From: Actinomadura sp. KC06
GTDB lineage: Bacteria > Actinomycetota > Actinomycetes > Streptosporangiales > Streptosporangiaceae
DNA: 48,094 nucleotides
Direction of reading: 5' to 3'
Assembly (NCBI RefSeq): GCF_004348735.1
Contig: NZ_SMKT01000058.1
Coordinates: 1-48,094, forward strand
Positions 25,267-33,099 of this stretch are shown here, in pieces; position 1 is the stretch's first letter; each line of letters opens with the position of its first letter. A program made the position numbers and the translations under genes. Under the pieces are notes generated by a model. The model was not told where the DNA came from and made no database searches. It saw nothing but the letters and a program-made list of their open reading frames with translations.

Positions 25267-26694
25267 TCATGCCTGGATCCTCTCCTTGACGGGCTCGTCC
25301 GCGCCGGCCTGTACAGCGCGGGTTCGCAGGGTGACCAGGGCCAGACCGGCGCCCGCCAGAGCGACGACGGCGGCCCCGATGAAGGCGGCCTGGAAGCCGT
25401 CGGTCAGGCTGGACAGGTCGCCCAGCTCGTCCGCGCCCCGCGAGGTGGCGATCGCGGTCATCGCCGCGAGCCCGATCGCCGAGCCGACCTGGTACGTGGT
25501 GTTGACGATGCCCGACGCCAGACCGCCCTGCTCAGGTGCGACGCCGCCGAGCGCCGCCATCGTGGCGGGGATGAACACCAGCGACATGCCGACCGCGGAG
25601 ATCAGCGACCCCGGCAGCACGTCGGCGGCGAAGCTCCCGCCCGCGTCGATCGTGGACAGCACGGCCAGCCCGGCCGCGAGGACGACGAGGCCGGTGACGA
25701 TGAGCGGCTTGGTCCCGAACCGGCCGATGAGCCGTCCGGTGACGCCGACCATCAGCACCATCATCAGCGCCGTCATCGGCAGCAGCGCCGCGCCGCTCGG
25801 GAACGCCCCGTAGCCCAGGACCTGCTGGAGGTACAGGTTGAGGAAGTACCACATCGGGATCCACGCGGCGCCCAGCAGCGTCATCGCCACGTTGGCGCCG
25901 GCCAGGCTCGGGGTGCGCCACACCGACAGCGGCATCAGCGGGTTGCGGGCGATCCGCTGGACGCCGACGAACGCGGCCAGCAGCAGGACGGCGCCGCCGA
26001 GCTGCAGAGCGGTCGCCGGAGCGTCCCAGCCCCGTCCGGGCGCCTGGACGATCGCGTAGACCGCGAGAGCGAGCCCGCCCGTGACGGCGAGCGCGCCCAG
26101 CACGTCGAGCCCGGTGCGGCGTCCCGGGACGTCCGGCAGGACGGCCGGGACCAGCGCCAGCGTGACCAGGCCGATCGGGATGTAGATGATGAACACCCAG
26201 GGCCAGCTCAGCCACTCGGTGATGACGCCGCCGAGGAACACCCCGGCGGTGCCGCCCGCCGGGGCCGCGGCGCCGTAGAACGCCATCGCCTTGGCCAGTT
26301 CCTTCGGCCGCGCCGAGAACAGCACCATCAGCAACGTCAGCGCCGACGGTGCGATCAGCGCGGAGCCGACGCCCTGAACCGCGCGGCCGACGATCTCGGC
26401 CTCGGCGCCGGTGGCGGCCGCCGCGACGACGGAGCCGCCGATCAGCACCAGCCATCCCGCCGCGAAGACGCGTCTCGCGCCGAGCAGGTCCGACAGCTTG
26501 CCGCCGAGCAGCAGCAGGCCGCCGAGGGCGACGACGTAGGCGTTGAACACCCATTGCAGGCCGCTCTGGCTGAAGCCGAGCTCGCGCTGCATGTCGGGGA
26601 GCGCCACCCCGATGATCGAGGTGTCCATGATGACCATGAACTGGGCGGTGGCGAGCACGGCCAGCGCCCACCAGCGCCTTGGATCTGCGGACAT
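25267..26694 (-). CDS. MFS exporter, DHA2 family (EmrB/QacA-like)
   Basis: The 475-aa protein has about 14 transmembrane segments, with motif A-like GGKLSDLLGARRVF and the DHA2 signature MDTSIIGVALPDMQRELGFS in helix 1 and GGTAGVFLGGVITEWLSWPWVF in the motif C region. I chose the ATG at 26694 (MSADPRRWW) since homology starts there and an AAGGGTGG precedes it; an ATG at 26781 would put the whole operator palindrome inside the gene. Such exporters use the proton gradient to expel drugs, metals as chelates, or metabolites. The promoter carries two RicR/CsoR-like copper boxes, so copper or thiol stress may induce it. Confidence 0.9.
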   Translation of the reverse strand: MSADPRRWWALAVLATAQFMVIMDTSIIGVALPDMQRELGFSQSGLQWVFNAYVVALGGLLLLGGKLSDLLGARRVFAAGWLVLIGGSVVAAAATGAEAEIVGRAVQGVGSALIAPSALTLLMVLFSARPKELAKAMAFYGAAAPAGGTAGVFLGGVITEWLSWPWVFIIYIPIGLVTLALVPAVLPDVPGRRTGLDVLGALAVTGGLALAVYAIVQAPGRGWDAPATALQLGGAVLLLAAFVGVQRIARNPLMPLSVWRTPSLAGANVAMTLLGAAWIPMWYFLNLYLQQVLGYGAFPSGAALLPMTALMMVLMVGVTGRLIGRFGTKPLIVTGLVVLAAGLAVLSTIDAGGSFAADVLPGSLISAVGMSLVFIPATMAALGGVAPEQGGLASGIVNTTYQVGSAIGLAAMTAIATSRGADELGDLSSLTDGFQAAFIGAAVVALAGAGLALVTLRTRAVQAGADEPVKERIQA

Positions 26695-26714
26695 GAGCGT
26701 CCACCCTTCAAGAG

Positions 26715-26770
26715 ATTTACCCGTGGGGGGTATGTCGCGATGAACCGTAACATACCCCCCACGGGTAAAT
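26715..26770. promoter_or_regulatory. Double RicR/CsoR-type operator in a perfect 21-bp inverted repeat
   Basis: Arms 26715-26735 and 26750-26770 are perfect inverted copies, 14 bp apart. Each arm contains its own TACCC-N5-GGGTA box: TACCC-GTGGG-GGGTA at 26718-26732 and TACCC-CCCAC-GGGTA at 26753-26767. This is the palindrome described for the mycobacterial copper sensor RicR, a CsoR-family repressor. The pair sits 20 bp before the chosen start of the DHA2 exporter and 30 bp after the end of the upstream leftward operon. As RNA it could also form a strong hairpin that ends that operon. Confidence 0.8.
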
Positions 26771-26800
26771 AATCCCGCCATGAGATGCGCGTTTGGCCGC

Positions 26801-28042
26801 TCACCCGGCGGCGGCCACCAAGGGCTGTTCCGCCTTCTTGTTGCGCGGGTCGCTGAAGGCCGTCATCCCCGGGACGAGCAGCGCGGCGAGAGCGCTGCCC
26901 ATGACCAGGAGCCCCGCCGTGGTGAGGACGCTCTGGGCGCCGGCGGCGTCCACCATCGGCGGGATGAGCGCGAAACCGACCGGGCTCATCCCGTAGGAGA
27001 CGAGGAAGTCCAGCGACGAGATCCGGGCCTGCAGATGGCCGGGCACCTCGCGCTGGATCGCGGTGAACCACGGGATGTTGAAGACCTCGATGCCGATCCC
27101 GCCGATGGCGCAGGCGGCGATGATGACCCAGCTGTGCGAGGCGTAGGCGAGGGAGAGCGGGACGAGCCCGTAGCTCCCCAGCATGATCATGGCGGGGATC
27201 CCGACGCGCCGCGGCCTCCACCGGCTCATCAGCATCGCGCCCGCGATCGCGCCGGCCGAGTAGGCGCCGAGGGCGAGGCCGATGAGCGCCGTGGAGCCGA
27301 ACCTCTCCTGGCTCACCACGGGCAGCATCACGTACTTGGCGGCCTCGCCGAGGGCGAGCCAGGCGATCAGCGCGGCGAGGCCGGCGAGGAACCAGCGGTG
27401 CCGGCGCGCCTCGTCCAGCCCCTGGCGGAACTCGGTCAGCATGCCGGTGCCCGCGTCCGGCCGCGCTGCCGCCGAGCCCTTCACCGGGACGGCGGCGGCG
27501 AGCAGCGCCGAGCCGAACCACAGCGCGGCCGCCGCCGTGAGGCTGACCCCGCGGCCGAACTCGGCGTACAGCGCCACCGCCGCGGTGGGTCCGCCGACCA
27601 GCCAGATCCGCAGGCTGAGGGTGGTGGCGGCGTTGGCCTCCTGGAGCCGGTCCTTGCCGATGTGGTCGGCGACGAGGGCCTGGTAGGCGCTGCGGAAGGT
27701 GCCCTCGCCCGCGCCGGCGAAGGCGATCGCGATGCAGACGGCCAGGACGGGAAGGCCGGCGGCGAGGCCCACGGCCGCGGTCGCGCCGCCCCGGACGGCG
27801 CTGGAGATCGCCAGCACCCGCGTGCGCGGGTAGCGGTCGGCGATGACCCCGCCGGGCAGGGACCCGGCGACGAACCCGAGCGTCCGGGCCCCGAGGACGA
27901 GCCCGAGCGCGGACAGGCCGTGCGGCCCGTCCAGGACGGCGAGCGTCAGCGCCGTCGGCATCATCCCGGTCGCCGCGGCCGAGGCGGAATAGCTCAGCCA
28001 CAGGCGCCGGAAAGGGCGTTCACGGAGAAGCGCCAGCATCAC
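26801..28042 (-). CDS. MFS transporter (EntS/Rv0849-like exporter)
   Basis: The 413-aa protein has about 12 transmembrane helices and the MFS motif A GGVIADRYPRTRVLA in loop 2-3. It belongs to the smaller MFS group of siderophore and secreted-metabolite exporters (MFS_3 type). It starts with GTG at 28042 or ATG at 28039, one base after the stop of the CysK2-like gene, so translation is coupled. Mycobacterium tuberculosis has the same order, lpqS-cysK2-Rv0849, under copper control. The substrate may be the product of the PLP enzyme or a metal complex. This last point is inference. Confidence 0.87.
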   Translation of the reverse strand: MMLALLRERPFRRLWLSYSASAAATGMMPTALTLAVLDGPHGLSALGLVLGARTLGFVAGSLPGGVIADRYPRTRVLAISSAVRGGATAAVGLAAGLPVLAVCIAIAFAGAGEGTFRSAYQALVADHIGKDRLQEANAATTLSLRIWLVGGPTAAVALYAEFGRGVSLTAAAALWFGSALLAAAVPVKGSAAARPDAGTGMLTEFRQGLDEARRHRWFLAGLAALIAWLALGEAAKYVMLPVVSQERFGSTALIGLALGAYSAGAIAGAMLMSRWRPRRVGIPAMIMLGSYGLVPLSLAYASHSWVIIAACAIGGIGIEVFNIPWFTAIQREVPGHLQARISSLDFLVSYGMSPVGFALIPPMVDAAGAQSVLTTAGLLVMGSALAALLVPGMTAFSDPRNKKAEQPLVAAAG

Positions 28043-28043
28043 G

Positions 28044-29162
28044 TCACCGCCACTCGGAACGGGCGAGCACGAGCGTGGGAGAGCCGAGTTCGGCGGCCAG
28101 GCCGGGCAGGTAGTTCGCGCATTCCTCGGCCGGCCGGGTGGAGTGCGGGACGAGGTGCCGCGCCCGTTCCCGCAGGTCTTCCGGGTCGGCTGTGGCGCTG
28201 AGTCCGTTGGCCTTCAGCCAATCGTCGTTGAAGGCCGTGGCCAGATAGCGCTCGCCACGATCCGCGGCGAGGAAGGCCACCTGCTGTTTCGGCCTGGCCC
28301 GCATCGCTTTGGCGAGCGCGACGGTGAGGGCCGCGCCGGTGGAGACGCCTGCGAGCAGTCCCTCGGAGCGCACCAAGGTGCGGCAGGCCTGGAAGGCGTC
28401 CTGGTCGGTGACCATGTACACCTCGTCCAGCAGGGACAGGTCCGGCAGGTTGGACGGCGTCCAGCTCAGCCCCACCCCCGGAGTCAGATACGCGTGCGGC
28501 TCCCCGCCGAAGACGGTGGAGCCCTGCACGTCGACGCCGATCACCTCGACGTCCGGCGCGTGCTCCTTGACCGCCCGGGCGATGCCGCCGAGCTGGCCTC
28601 CGGTCGAGACCGTGCAGACGACCGCGGCCAGGTTGCGGGTCTGCGCGAGCAGCTCACGGGCGGTGGCGTTGTAGTGCGCCTGGCTGTTGAGCGGGTTGAA
28701 GCACTGGTCCGGACGGAACGATCCCGGGGTCTCGCGGTGCAGCCGGTTCGCCAGCTCGATGCGCGTCTTGTGGTAAGAGCCGGAGTCGTCGGGTTCGTCC
28801 ACGACGATGATCTCCGCGCCGAACGCCTCCAGCAGGCCGCGGTTGGTGGGAGTGATCTTCGGGTCCACGACGGCCACCACGCGGTAGCCGCGGGACGCGC
28901 CGATCATGGCGAGCGCGATGGAGAAGTTGCCCGACGACGACTCGATGAGCGTCCCGCCCGGGCGCAGCCGCCCGGTCCGCTCCGCGTGCTCGACGATGTA
29001 CCAGGCGGGCCGGTCCTTGAGGCTCCCCGCGGGATTGGCGTTCTCGAGCTTGACGACGAGTCGCGCCTCGTCGGGGGTCGTGAGATTGCGCAGGCCCACG
29101 ACGGGCGTTCCGCCGATGACGTCCAGGATCTGGGGCACGCGGACACGGCGTGTCGGCTTCAT
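28044..29162 (-). CDS. cysK2: CysK2/SbnA-type PLP-dependent beta-substituting synthase
   Basis: The 372-aa fold-type II PLP enzyme has the lysine of NPAGSLKDRPA as Schiff-base residue, the SSSGNFSIALAMIGAS substrate loop, and the phosphate-binding VSTGGQLGG. The relatively long C-terminus and the segment NPLNSQAHYNATARELL separate it from plain CysK and resemble SbnA-like O-phosphoserine-using enzymes. Length (372 aa) and neighbours match mycobacterial CysK2, an S-sulfocysteine synthase in the copper-responsive lpqS operon. The alternative is a SbnA-like enzyme making a diaminopropionate precursor, but no SbnB partner is present. The ATG at 29162 follows AAGGA. Confidence 0.75.
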   Translation of the reverse strand: MKPTRRVRVPQILDVIGGTPVVGLRNLTTPDEARLVVKLENANPAGSLKDRPAWYIVEHAERTGRLRPGGTLIESSSGNFSIALAMIGASRGYRVVAVVDPKITPTNRGLLEAFGAEIIVVDEPDDSGSYHKTRIELANRLHRETPGSFRPDQCFNPLNSQAHYNATARELLAQTRNLAAVVCTVSTGGQLGGIARAVKEHAPDVEVIGVDVQGSTVFGGEPHAYLTPGVGLSWTPSNLPDLSLLDEVYMVTDQDAFQACRTLVRSEGLLAGVSTGAALTVALAKAMRARPKQQVAFLAADRGERYLATAFNDDWLKANGLSATADPEDLRERARHLVPHSTRPAEECANYLPGLAAELGSPTLVLARSEWR

Positions 29163-29176
29163 GGGTGATGGTCCTT

Positions 29177-29241
29177 ATCAGTCGCGATACATGACATGGG
29201 CATGTATGCGCCGACATCTGCGGCCGGCGCACGCGACTGAT
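29177..29241. promoter_or_regulatory. Nested inverted repeats between lpqS-like and cysK2-like genes
   Basis: A 10-bp inverted repeat (ATCAGTCGCG at 29177-29186, CGCGACTGAT at 29232-29241) encloses a second palindrome, ATACATG-N7-CATGTAT (29187-29207). The outer arm abuts the lpqS-like stop. The inner palindrome looks like a repressor site; the outer pair could fold in RNA as a large stem-loop. Together they suggest separate control of cysK2 and the MFS gene. Confidence 0.5.
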
Positions 29242-29684
29242 CAGGTTCGGGAAATGCAAAGCGCTGCGAGGGCGGCGGCGCCGGTGCGGTACCCCGCCAG
29301 GCCGAAGCCGTTTAATGGCTCGCCCGGTGGACGCGGAATGCCTCCATGCGCGCTCAGCTCCACGGAGACCAGGAGGACATCTGCCGCAGGCGCGGACGCG
29401 GAACCGGGCGAGCCCGTCGCCTGCGAGTCGGGCATCACTCCATGCGGCGGATCCATGTGACACGGCTCGGCGTCCGCCTTGACCTCGGAGGATAGGTCGG
29501 TCGCCGTGCTGATCAACGGCTCCGAGGCCGCCGTGCTGGACACCACATGCTGGCCATGACAGTGCCCCAAAGGCACGCACGGCGAGCCGTAGGCGAGGAA
29601 GACCGCGACGACCAGCAAGCCGAACAGGCACCTGTCGAGACGCCTGCGACTTCGCACCGGTCGCGCCGCGAGTTCCACAATCAC
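29241..29684 (-). CDS. LpqS-like small His/Cys-rich exported or membrane protein
   Basis: The 147-aa protein has a basic N-terminus, one hydrophobic segment (residues 19-32) and then a possible metal site, SPCVPLGHCHGQHV, with another, EPCHMDPPHG, further on. The C-terminus AALAALCISRT resembles the LTRFCLARR-type end of mycobacterial LpqS. LpqS is a small copper-induced protein encoded before cysK2 and an MFS gene, and the same order is seen here. A clear lipobox is absent, so it may be membrane-anchored and not lipidated. The start is a GTG at 29684. Copper binding outside the membrane is the likely role, by inference from the His/Cys motifs and synteny. Confidence 0.7.
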   Translation of the reverse strand: MIVELAARPVRSRRRLDRCLFGLLVVAVFLAYGSPCVPLGHCHGQHVVSSTAASEPLISTATDLSSEVKADAEPCHMDPPHGVMPDSQATGSPGSASAPAADVLLVSVELSAHGGIPRPPGEPLNGFGLAGYRTGAAALAALCISRT

Positions 29685-30024
29685 GTGATGCTAGCCTCGG
29701 CGCTCTATTTTCTTCCAGCGAGCAACTAGAAGCGATTTTCAATGTTTATTAAAGCCGGGCCAGAAGACGCACCTTAGATAGCTCCTTTCACCGCTTGAAG
29801 ATCATCTCCTGCCTCGTGTGAAGATGCATCGGTCGCGCTTTGATCGCGGACGCGATGCGCAGGTGGACCTTCCGGTGCCGGTGAGGTGGCTTCGGGCGGC
29901 CCTTGCGGGAGCCTGGGCGCCGGTTGACAGTCGCGCTGGCTCGCTGTTCTACTAGCCAGAGGAAAACTCTGTAGTACAGAGAAACTTGGCGGTGGGAGAC
30001 GAGGGTCGTGGGGAGACGTCGCAG
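29685..30024. promoter_or_regulatory. 340-bp divergent intergenic region, lpqS-like / aromatic dioxygenase operon
   Basis: The region has no supported gene. The left part (29700-29760) is AT-rich with AATGTTTATTAAA and should hold the leftward promoter for the lpqS-like gene, but no TACCC-N5-GGGTA box is present. The right part has a TTGACA at 29924-29929 and TACTAG at 29950-29955 (20-bp spacing) as a possible rightward promoter, followed by the operator at 29955-29981. A 43-codon ORF at 29824-29955 has low third-position GC and no good ribosome site and was not called. Confidence 0.6.
29955..29981. promoter_or_regulatory. IclR-regulon operator at the dioxygenase operon
   Basis: GCCAGAG-GAAAA-CTCTGTA (29955-29973) fits the NCAGAR-N5-YTCTGN pattern found at three other promoters here. 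Its right half also pairs with the next seven bases as CTCTGTA-G-TACAGAG (29967-29981), giving three half-sites in a row. The site directly follows the candidate -10, so binding should block or tune transcription of the operon starting at 30025. Confidence 0.65.
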
Positions 30025-31413
30025 ATGATCGACCAAGCGGGTGTCCTGGGTAGTGTGCGGCGGGGCATGATCCCGGCGCACATCTACAACGACGAGCACG
30101 TCTTCGCGCTGGAGAAGGAGCGGGTGTTCGGCAGGGCGTGGATGTTCGTCGCCCATGAGTCGGAGATCCCCGGCACCGGCGACTATGTGGTCCGCCGCGT
30201 CCTGGACGACTCGTTCATCGTGGTCCGGGACGAGAAGGGCGAGATCCATGCGCACTTCAACATGTGCCTGCATCGGGGCATGCAGGTCTGCCGGGCCGAG
30301 ATGGGCAACGCCTCGCATTTCCGCTGCCCGTACCACGGATGGTCCTACCGGAATGACGGCCGGATCGTCGGCCTGCCGTTCCATCAGGACGCCTACGGCG
30401 GGGAGGCCGGCTTCAAGCGCAAGAGCCAGCGGCTTCTGCCCGCACCGAGAATCGACTCCTATAATGGCATGATCTTCATCAGCCTGGACGACGAAGCGCC
30501 GTCGCTAGAGGATTATCTCGGCGACTTCGCGTTTTATCTCGATTACTATACTCGGCAGAGTCCGAGTGGGATTGAAATGCGCGGACCGCAGCGGTGGCGG
30601 GTCAAGGCCAACTGGAAGATCGGGGCGGAGAACTTCGCCGGGGACATGTACCACACACCCCAGACCCATACCAGTGTGGTCGAGATCGGACTGTTCCGGG
30701 AGCCCAAGGCGGAGAAGCGCCGGGATGGCGCGACCTATTGGGCCGGGAATGGCGGGGGCACCACGTACAAGCTGCCGCCAGGCGGGCTGGACGAGCGGTT
30801 GCGGTACGTCGGCTATCCCGACGAGATGATCGCCCGGATGAGACGGGAATGGTCGCGGGAGCAACGCGACGTCATCGGCCGGGACGGGTTCATGATCTCG
30901 GCGGCCTCGGTGTTCCCGAACCTGAGCTTCGTGCACAACTGGCCGCGGGTCGAGGACTCCGACGACGTCGTCCCGTTCATCTCGGTGCGGCAGTGGCAGC
31001 CGATCAGCCAGGACGAGACCGAGGTCCTGTCGTGGTTCGCCGTGGACGCCGAGGCCCCGGAGGAGTTCAAAAGGCTCTCCTACAAGGCTTATCTGATGTG
31101 TTTCGGCAGCACGGGAATGTTCGAGCAGGACGATGTCGAGAACTGGGTGTCGTTGACCAACACGGCCGCGGGATCGATGGCGCGGCGGCTGCGGTTGAAC
31201 AGCCGGATGGGCCTGCTGGAGGACGACACGGCGGTCGTCCCCGCCCTGCCTCCCGAGCAATTCAGCGGGCCCGGCATCGCCCGCGTCGGATACAGCGAGT
31301 ACAACCAGCGGGCACTGCTCCGGCGCTGGGCCGACCATATGGAACGGCCGATGCCGAAGGCCGCCGGTGTCGAGGTCGGCACGAATGGCCATCGGGCGGA
31401 GGACGGGCAGTGA
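30025..31413 (+). CDS. Aromatic-ring-hydroxylating dioxygenase, alpha subunit
   Basis: The 462-aa protein has a Rieske centre (C81-x-H83 and C101-x2-H104 in NMCLHRG and RCPYHGW) and the mononuclear iron site AENFAGDMYHTPQTH (Asp207, His210, His215), plus the conserved FEQDDVENW near residue 380. It is the catalytic subunit that adds O2 across an aromatic ring to give a cis-dihydrodiol. The ATG at 30025 follows GGGGAG; a longer start at 29986 would enter the operator. The gene set downstream is that of phthalate 3,4-dioxygenase operons. Codon use is less GC-biased around 30440-30580 than in neighbours, hinting at transfer. Confidence 0.95.
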   Translation: MIDQAGVLGSVRRGMIPAHIYNDEHVFALEKERVFGRAWMFVAHESEIPGTGDYVVRRVLDDSFIVVRDEKGEIHAHFNMCLHRGMQVCRAEMGNASHFRCPYHGWSYRNDGRIVGLPFHQDAYGGEAGFKRKSQRLLPAPRIDSYNGMIFISLDDEAPSLEDYLGDFAFYLDYYTRQSPSGIEMRGPQRWRVKANWKIGAENFAGDMYHTPQTHTSVVEIGLFREPKAEKRRDGATYWAGNGGGTTYKLPPGGLDERLRYVGYPDEMIARMRREWSREQRDVIGRDGFMISAASVFPNLSFVHNWPRVEDSDDVVPFISVRQWQPISQDETEVLSWFAVDAEAPEEFKRLSYKAYLMCFGSTGMFEQDDVENWVSLTNTAAGSMARRLRLNSRMGLLEDDTAVVPALPPEQFSGPGIARVGYSEYNQRALLRRWADHMERPMPKAAGVEVGTNGHRAEDGQ

Positions 31414-31997
31414 CCGGCGAGCAGAGCACGCATTCGGCCCGGTCGGTCCTGGGCGGTCATGCTCCGCGCGAGCAGCGTGTCGGCTCCACTTTGCCGTTCG
31501 GCGACGAACGTCATTTGCTGGCCCATCAGTGGCTGGTCGACGAGGCTTATCTGCTGGACGAGCAGAACTACACGCAGTGGCTGGAACTGCTGACCGACGA
31601 CATCCATTATTTGATGCCTGTACGGGTGACCACGGCCTTGGGGACGGGTTTCGACACCGCGCCCGGGGCAGCTCATTTTGATGAGAACAAGTACTCCTTG
31701 TCGCGGCGCGTGGCCCGGTTCCTCACCGAGCACGCCTGGACGGAGGACCCGCCGTCCAGGCTGCGCCACCACATCACCAATGTGCGAACGTTCGCGGCCG
31801 GCGACGACGACCATCTCATCGTCGACTCCGGGGTGCTGCTGTTCCGCAGCCGCGGCGACGTCCGCGAGCCGTCCCTGGTCTCGGCCGGGCGCGAGGACCT
31901 GCTGCGGCGCGAGGACGGCGGCTGGCGGCTGGCGCGGCGCACGATCCTGGTGGACGAGTCCGTGATCCGCATGCAGAACCTGGCGATCTTCCTATGA
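31410..31997 (+). CDS. Aromatic-ring-hydroxylating dioxygenase, beta subunit
   Basis: The 195-aa protein has the NTF2-like beta-subunit pattern: HLLAHQWLVDEAYLLDEQNYTQWLELLTDDIHYLMPVR near residue 35-70, RHHITNVRTF, and a C-terminal ILVDESVIRMQNLAIFL. It starts with GTG at 31410 overlapping the alpha stop, giving balanced synthesis for an alpha3beta3 enzyme. The beta subunit has structural and sometimes specificity roles. An N-terminal extension of about 30 residues is present. Confidence 0.93.
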   Translation: MTGEQSTHSARSVLGGHAPREQRVGSTLPFGDERHLLAHQWLVDEAYLLDEQNYTQWLELLTDDIHYLMPVRVTTALGTGFDTAPGAAHFDENKYSLSRRVARFLTEHAWTEDPPSRLRHHITNVRTFAAGDDDHLIVDSGVLLFRSRGDVREPSLVSAGREDLLRREDGGWRLARRTILVDESVIRMQNLAIFL

Positions 31998-32317
31998 CGA
32001 TCGGCTGGGAAGGCGAGCGGGCGGACGCCGAGAAGGCCGCGCGGTCCGAGCGGGAGCGGCTGCGGCTGCTGGAGCACGCGCAGGGCGAGCCGCTCGTGCT
32101 GGGCAACGAGTTCTCCGAGATCAGGGTCACCAAGGTCGAGACGCGGAACGGCGCCCGGCTGCTGGTGGAGTCCCCGCGCTCGGGACAGTGGATCGCGCTG
32201 TGCCCGCTGGAGCTGGAGGCGCTGACCTGGCAGCAGACCGCGACGTTCTCGGAGATGATCGGCCACCCGTTCGGATCGCTCGTGGAGGACGAGTCGCTCG
32301 CGGAGGACGGCGAATGA
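31994..32317 (+). CDS. Small conserved protein of dioxygenase operons, function unknown
   Basis: The 107-aa protein has a charged helical N-terminus (residues 8-30) and a compact core with NEFSEIRVTKVETRNGARLLVESPRSGQWIALCPLELEALTWQ. I recall similar about 100-residue proteins in actinobacterial ring-hydroxylating operons, sometimes labelled dihydrodiol dehydrogenase though too small for that activity. It overlaps both the beta subunit and the SDR gene by 4 bases, so it is made in step with them. No catalytic motif is visible. It may be an assembly or stability factor. Confidence 0.75.
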   Translation: MTIGWEGERADAEKAARSERERLRLLEHAQGEPLVLGNEFSEIRVTKVETRNGARLLVESPRSGQWIALCPLELEALTWQQTATFSEMIGHPFGSLVEDESLAEDGE

Positions 32318-33099
32318 CCGGATGGCTGGACGGGCGGCGCGCGCTCGTCGTGGGCGCCGGCTCGGGCATCGGGCGCGCGGTGGTCGACGCGTTCCGCGCG
32401 GAGGGCGCGTCCGTCGCGGTACTGGAACGGGACGCGGGCAAGGCCGCGGCGATCGGCGAGGCGCTTCCCGGCGTGCCGGTCACGGTCGGCGACGCGACGA
32501 CGCGGGAGGCGAACGACGAGGCCGTCGCGGCGGCGGTCTCGGCGTTCGGCGGCCTGGACGTGCTGGTGAACTGCGTCGGCGTTTTCGACTTCTACCGCGG
32601 CCTGCAGGATCTGGACGCCGACGTGATAGACGACGCGTTCGCGGAGATGTTCTCGACCAACGTCAAAAGCCATTTGCACGCGGTGAAATCGGCGCTGCCC
32701 GCGCTTCGCGAGTCGCGTGGCTCAATCGTGCTCACCGAGTCGACGTCTGCGTATTACCCAGGACGGGGCGGTGTGCTGTACGTGTCGTCCAAATTCGCGG
32801 TTCGTGGGCTGGTGACGTCGCTGGCGCATGAGCTGGCGCCGGACGTCCGCGTCAATGGTGTCGCTCCGGGCGGGACGCTCAATACCGATCTGCGGGGAAT
32901 CCCCAGCCTGGGGCAGCAGTCGCAGCGGCTGGACGACACCCCGGGCCGGGCCGCGGACCTGGAGGCGCGCACTCCGCTGGGCGTCGCGCTGAGCGGGACG
33001 GATCACGCGTGGAGCTATGTGTTCCTCGCCTCGTCCCGGTCCCGGGGAATCACCGGCGACGTCGTGCATCCGGACGGCGGGATCGCCGCCAAGGCATGA
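32314..33099 (+). CDS. cis-dihydrodiol dehydrogenase (SDR family, BphB/PhtB-like)
   Basis: The 261-aa SDR has the cofactor motif VVGAGSGIG (residues 12-20), NCVG at 86-89 in place of NNAG, and the catalytic set Ser143, Tyr156 and Lys160 (STSAYYPGRGGVLYVSSK). The segment AVKSALPALRESRGSIVLTESTSAYYPG is typical of 2,3-dihydrodiol dehydrogenases. It would oxidise the cis-dihydrodiol from the dioxygenase to a catechol with NAD+. The ATG at 32314 overlaps the preceding stop. A ferredoxin gene follows after 39 bp. Confidence 0.9.
   Translation: MTGWLDGRRALVVGAGSGIGRAVVDAFRAEGASVAVLERDAGKAAAIGEALPGVPVTVGDATTREANDEAVAAAVSAFGGLDVLVNCVGVFDFYRGLQDLDADVIDDAFAEMFSTNVKSHLHAVKSALPALRESRGSIVLTESTSAYYPGRGGVLYVSSKFAVRGLVTSLAHELAPDVRVNGVAPGGTLNTDLRGIPSLGQQSQRLDDTPGRAADLEARTPLGVALSGTDHAWSYVFLASSRSRGITGDVVHPDGGIAAKA

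Noticed and set aside
26695..26781. An upstream ATG (26781) for the DHA2 exporter
   Set aside because: It would translate the perfect palindrome with its two operator boxes; the family homology and a ribosome site support 26694.
29735..29750. A Zur-like TGAAAAT half-site near the lpqS-like promoter
   Set aside because: The second half of the 7-1-7 palindrome is missing.
29788..29940. A basic minus-strand segment that might be a transposase remnant
   Set aside because: No DDE or HTH motif, no inverted repeats and no target duplication were seen; composition alone is not enough.
29824..29955. A 43-codon plus-strand ORF in the divergent gap before the dioxygenase operon
   Set aside because: Third-position GC is only about 72 percent, the ribosome site is poor and it runs through the likely promoter.
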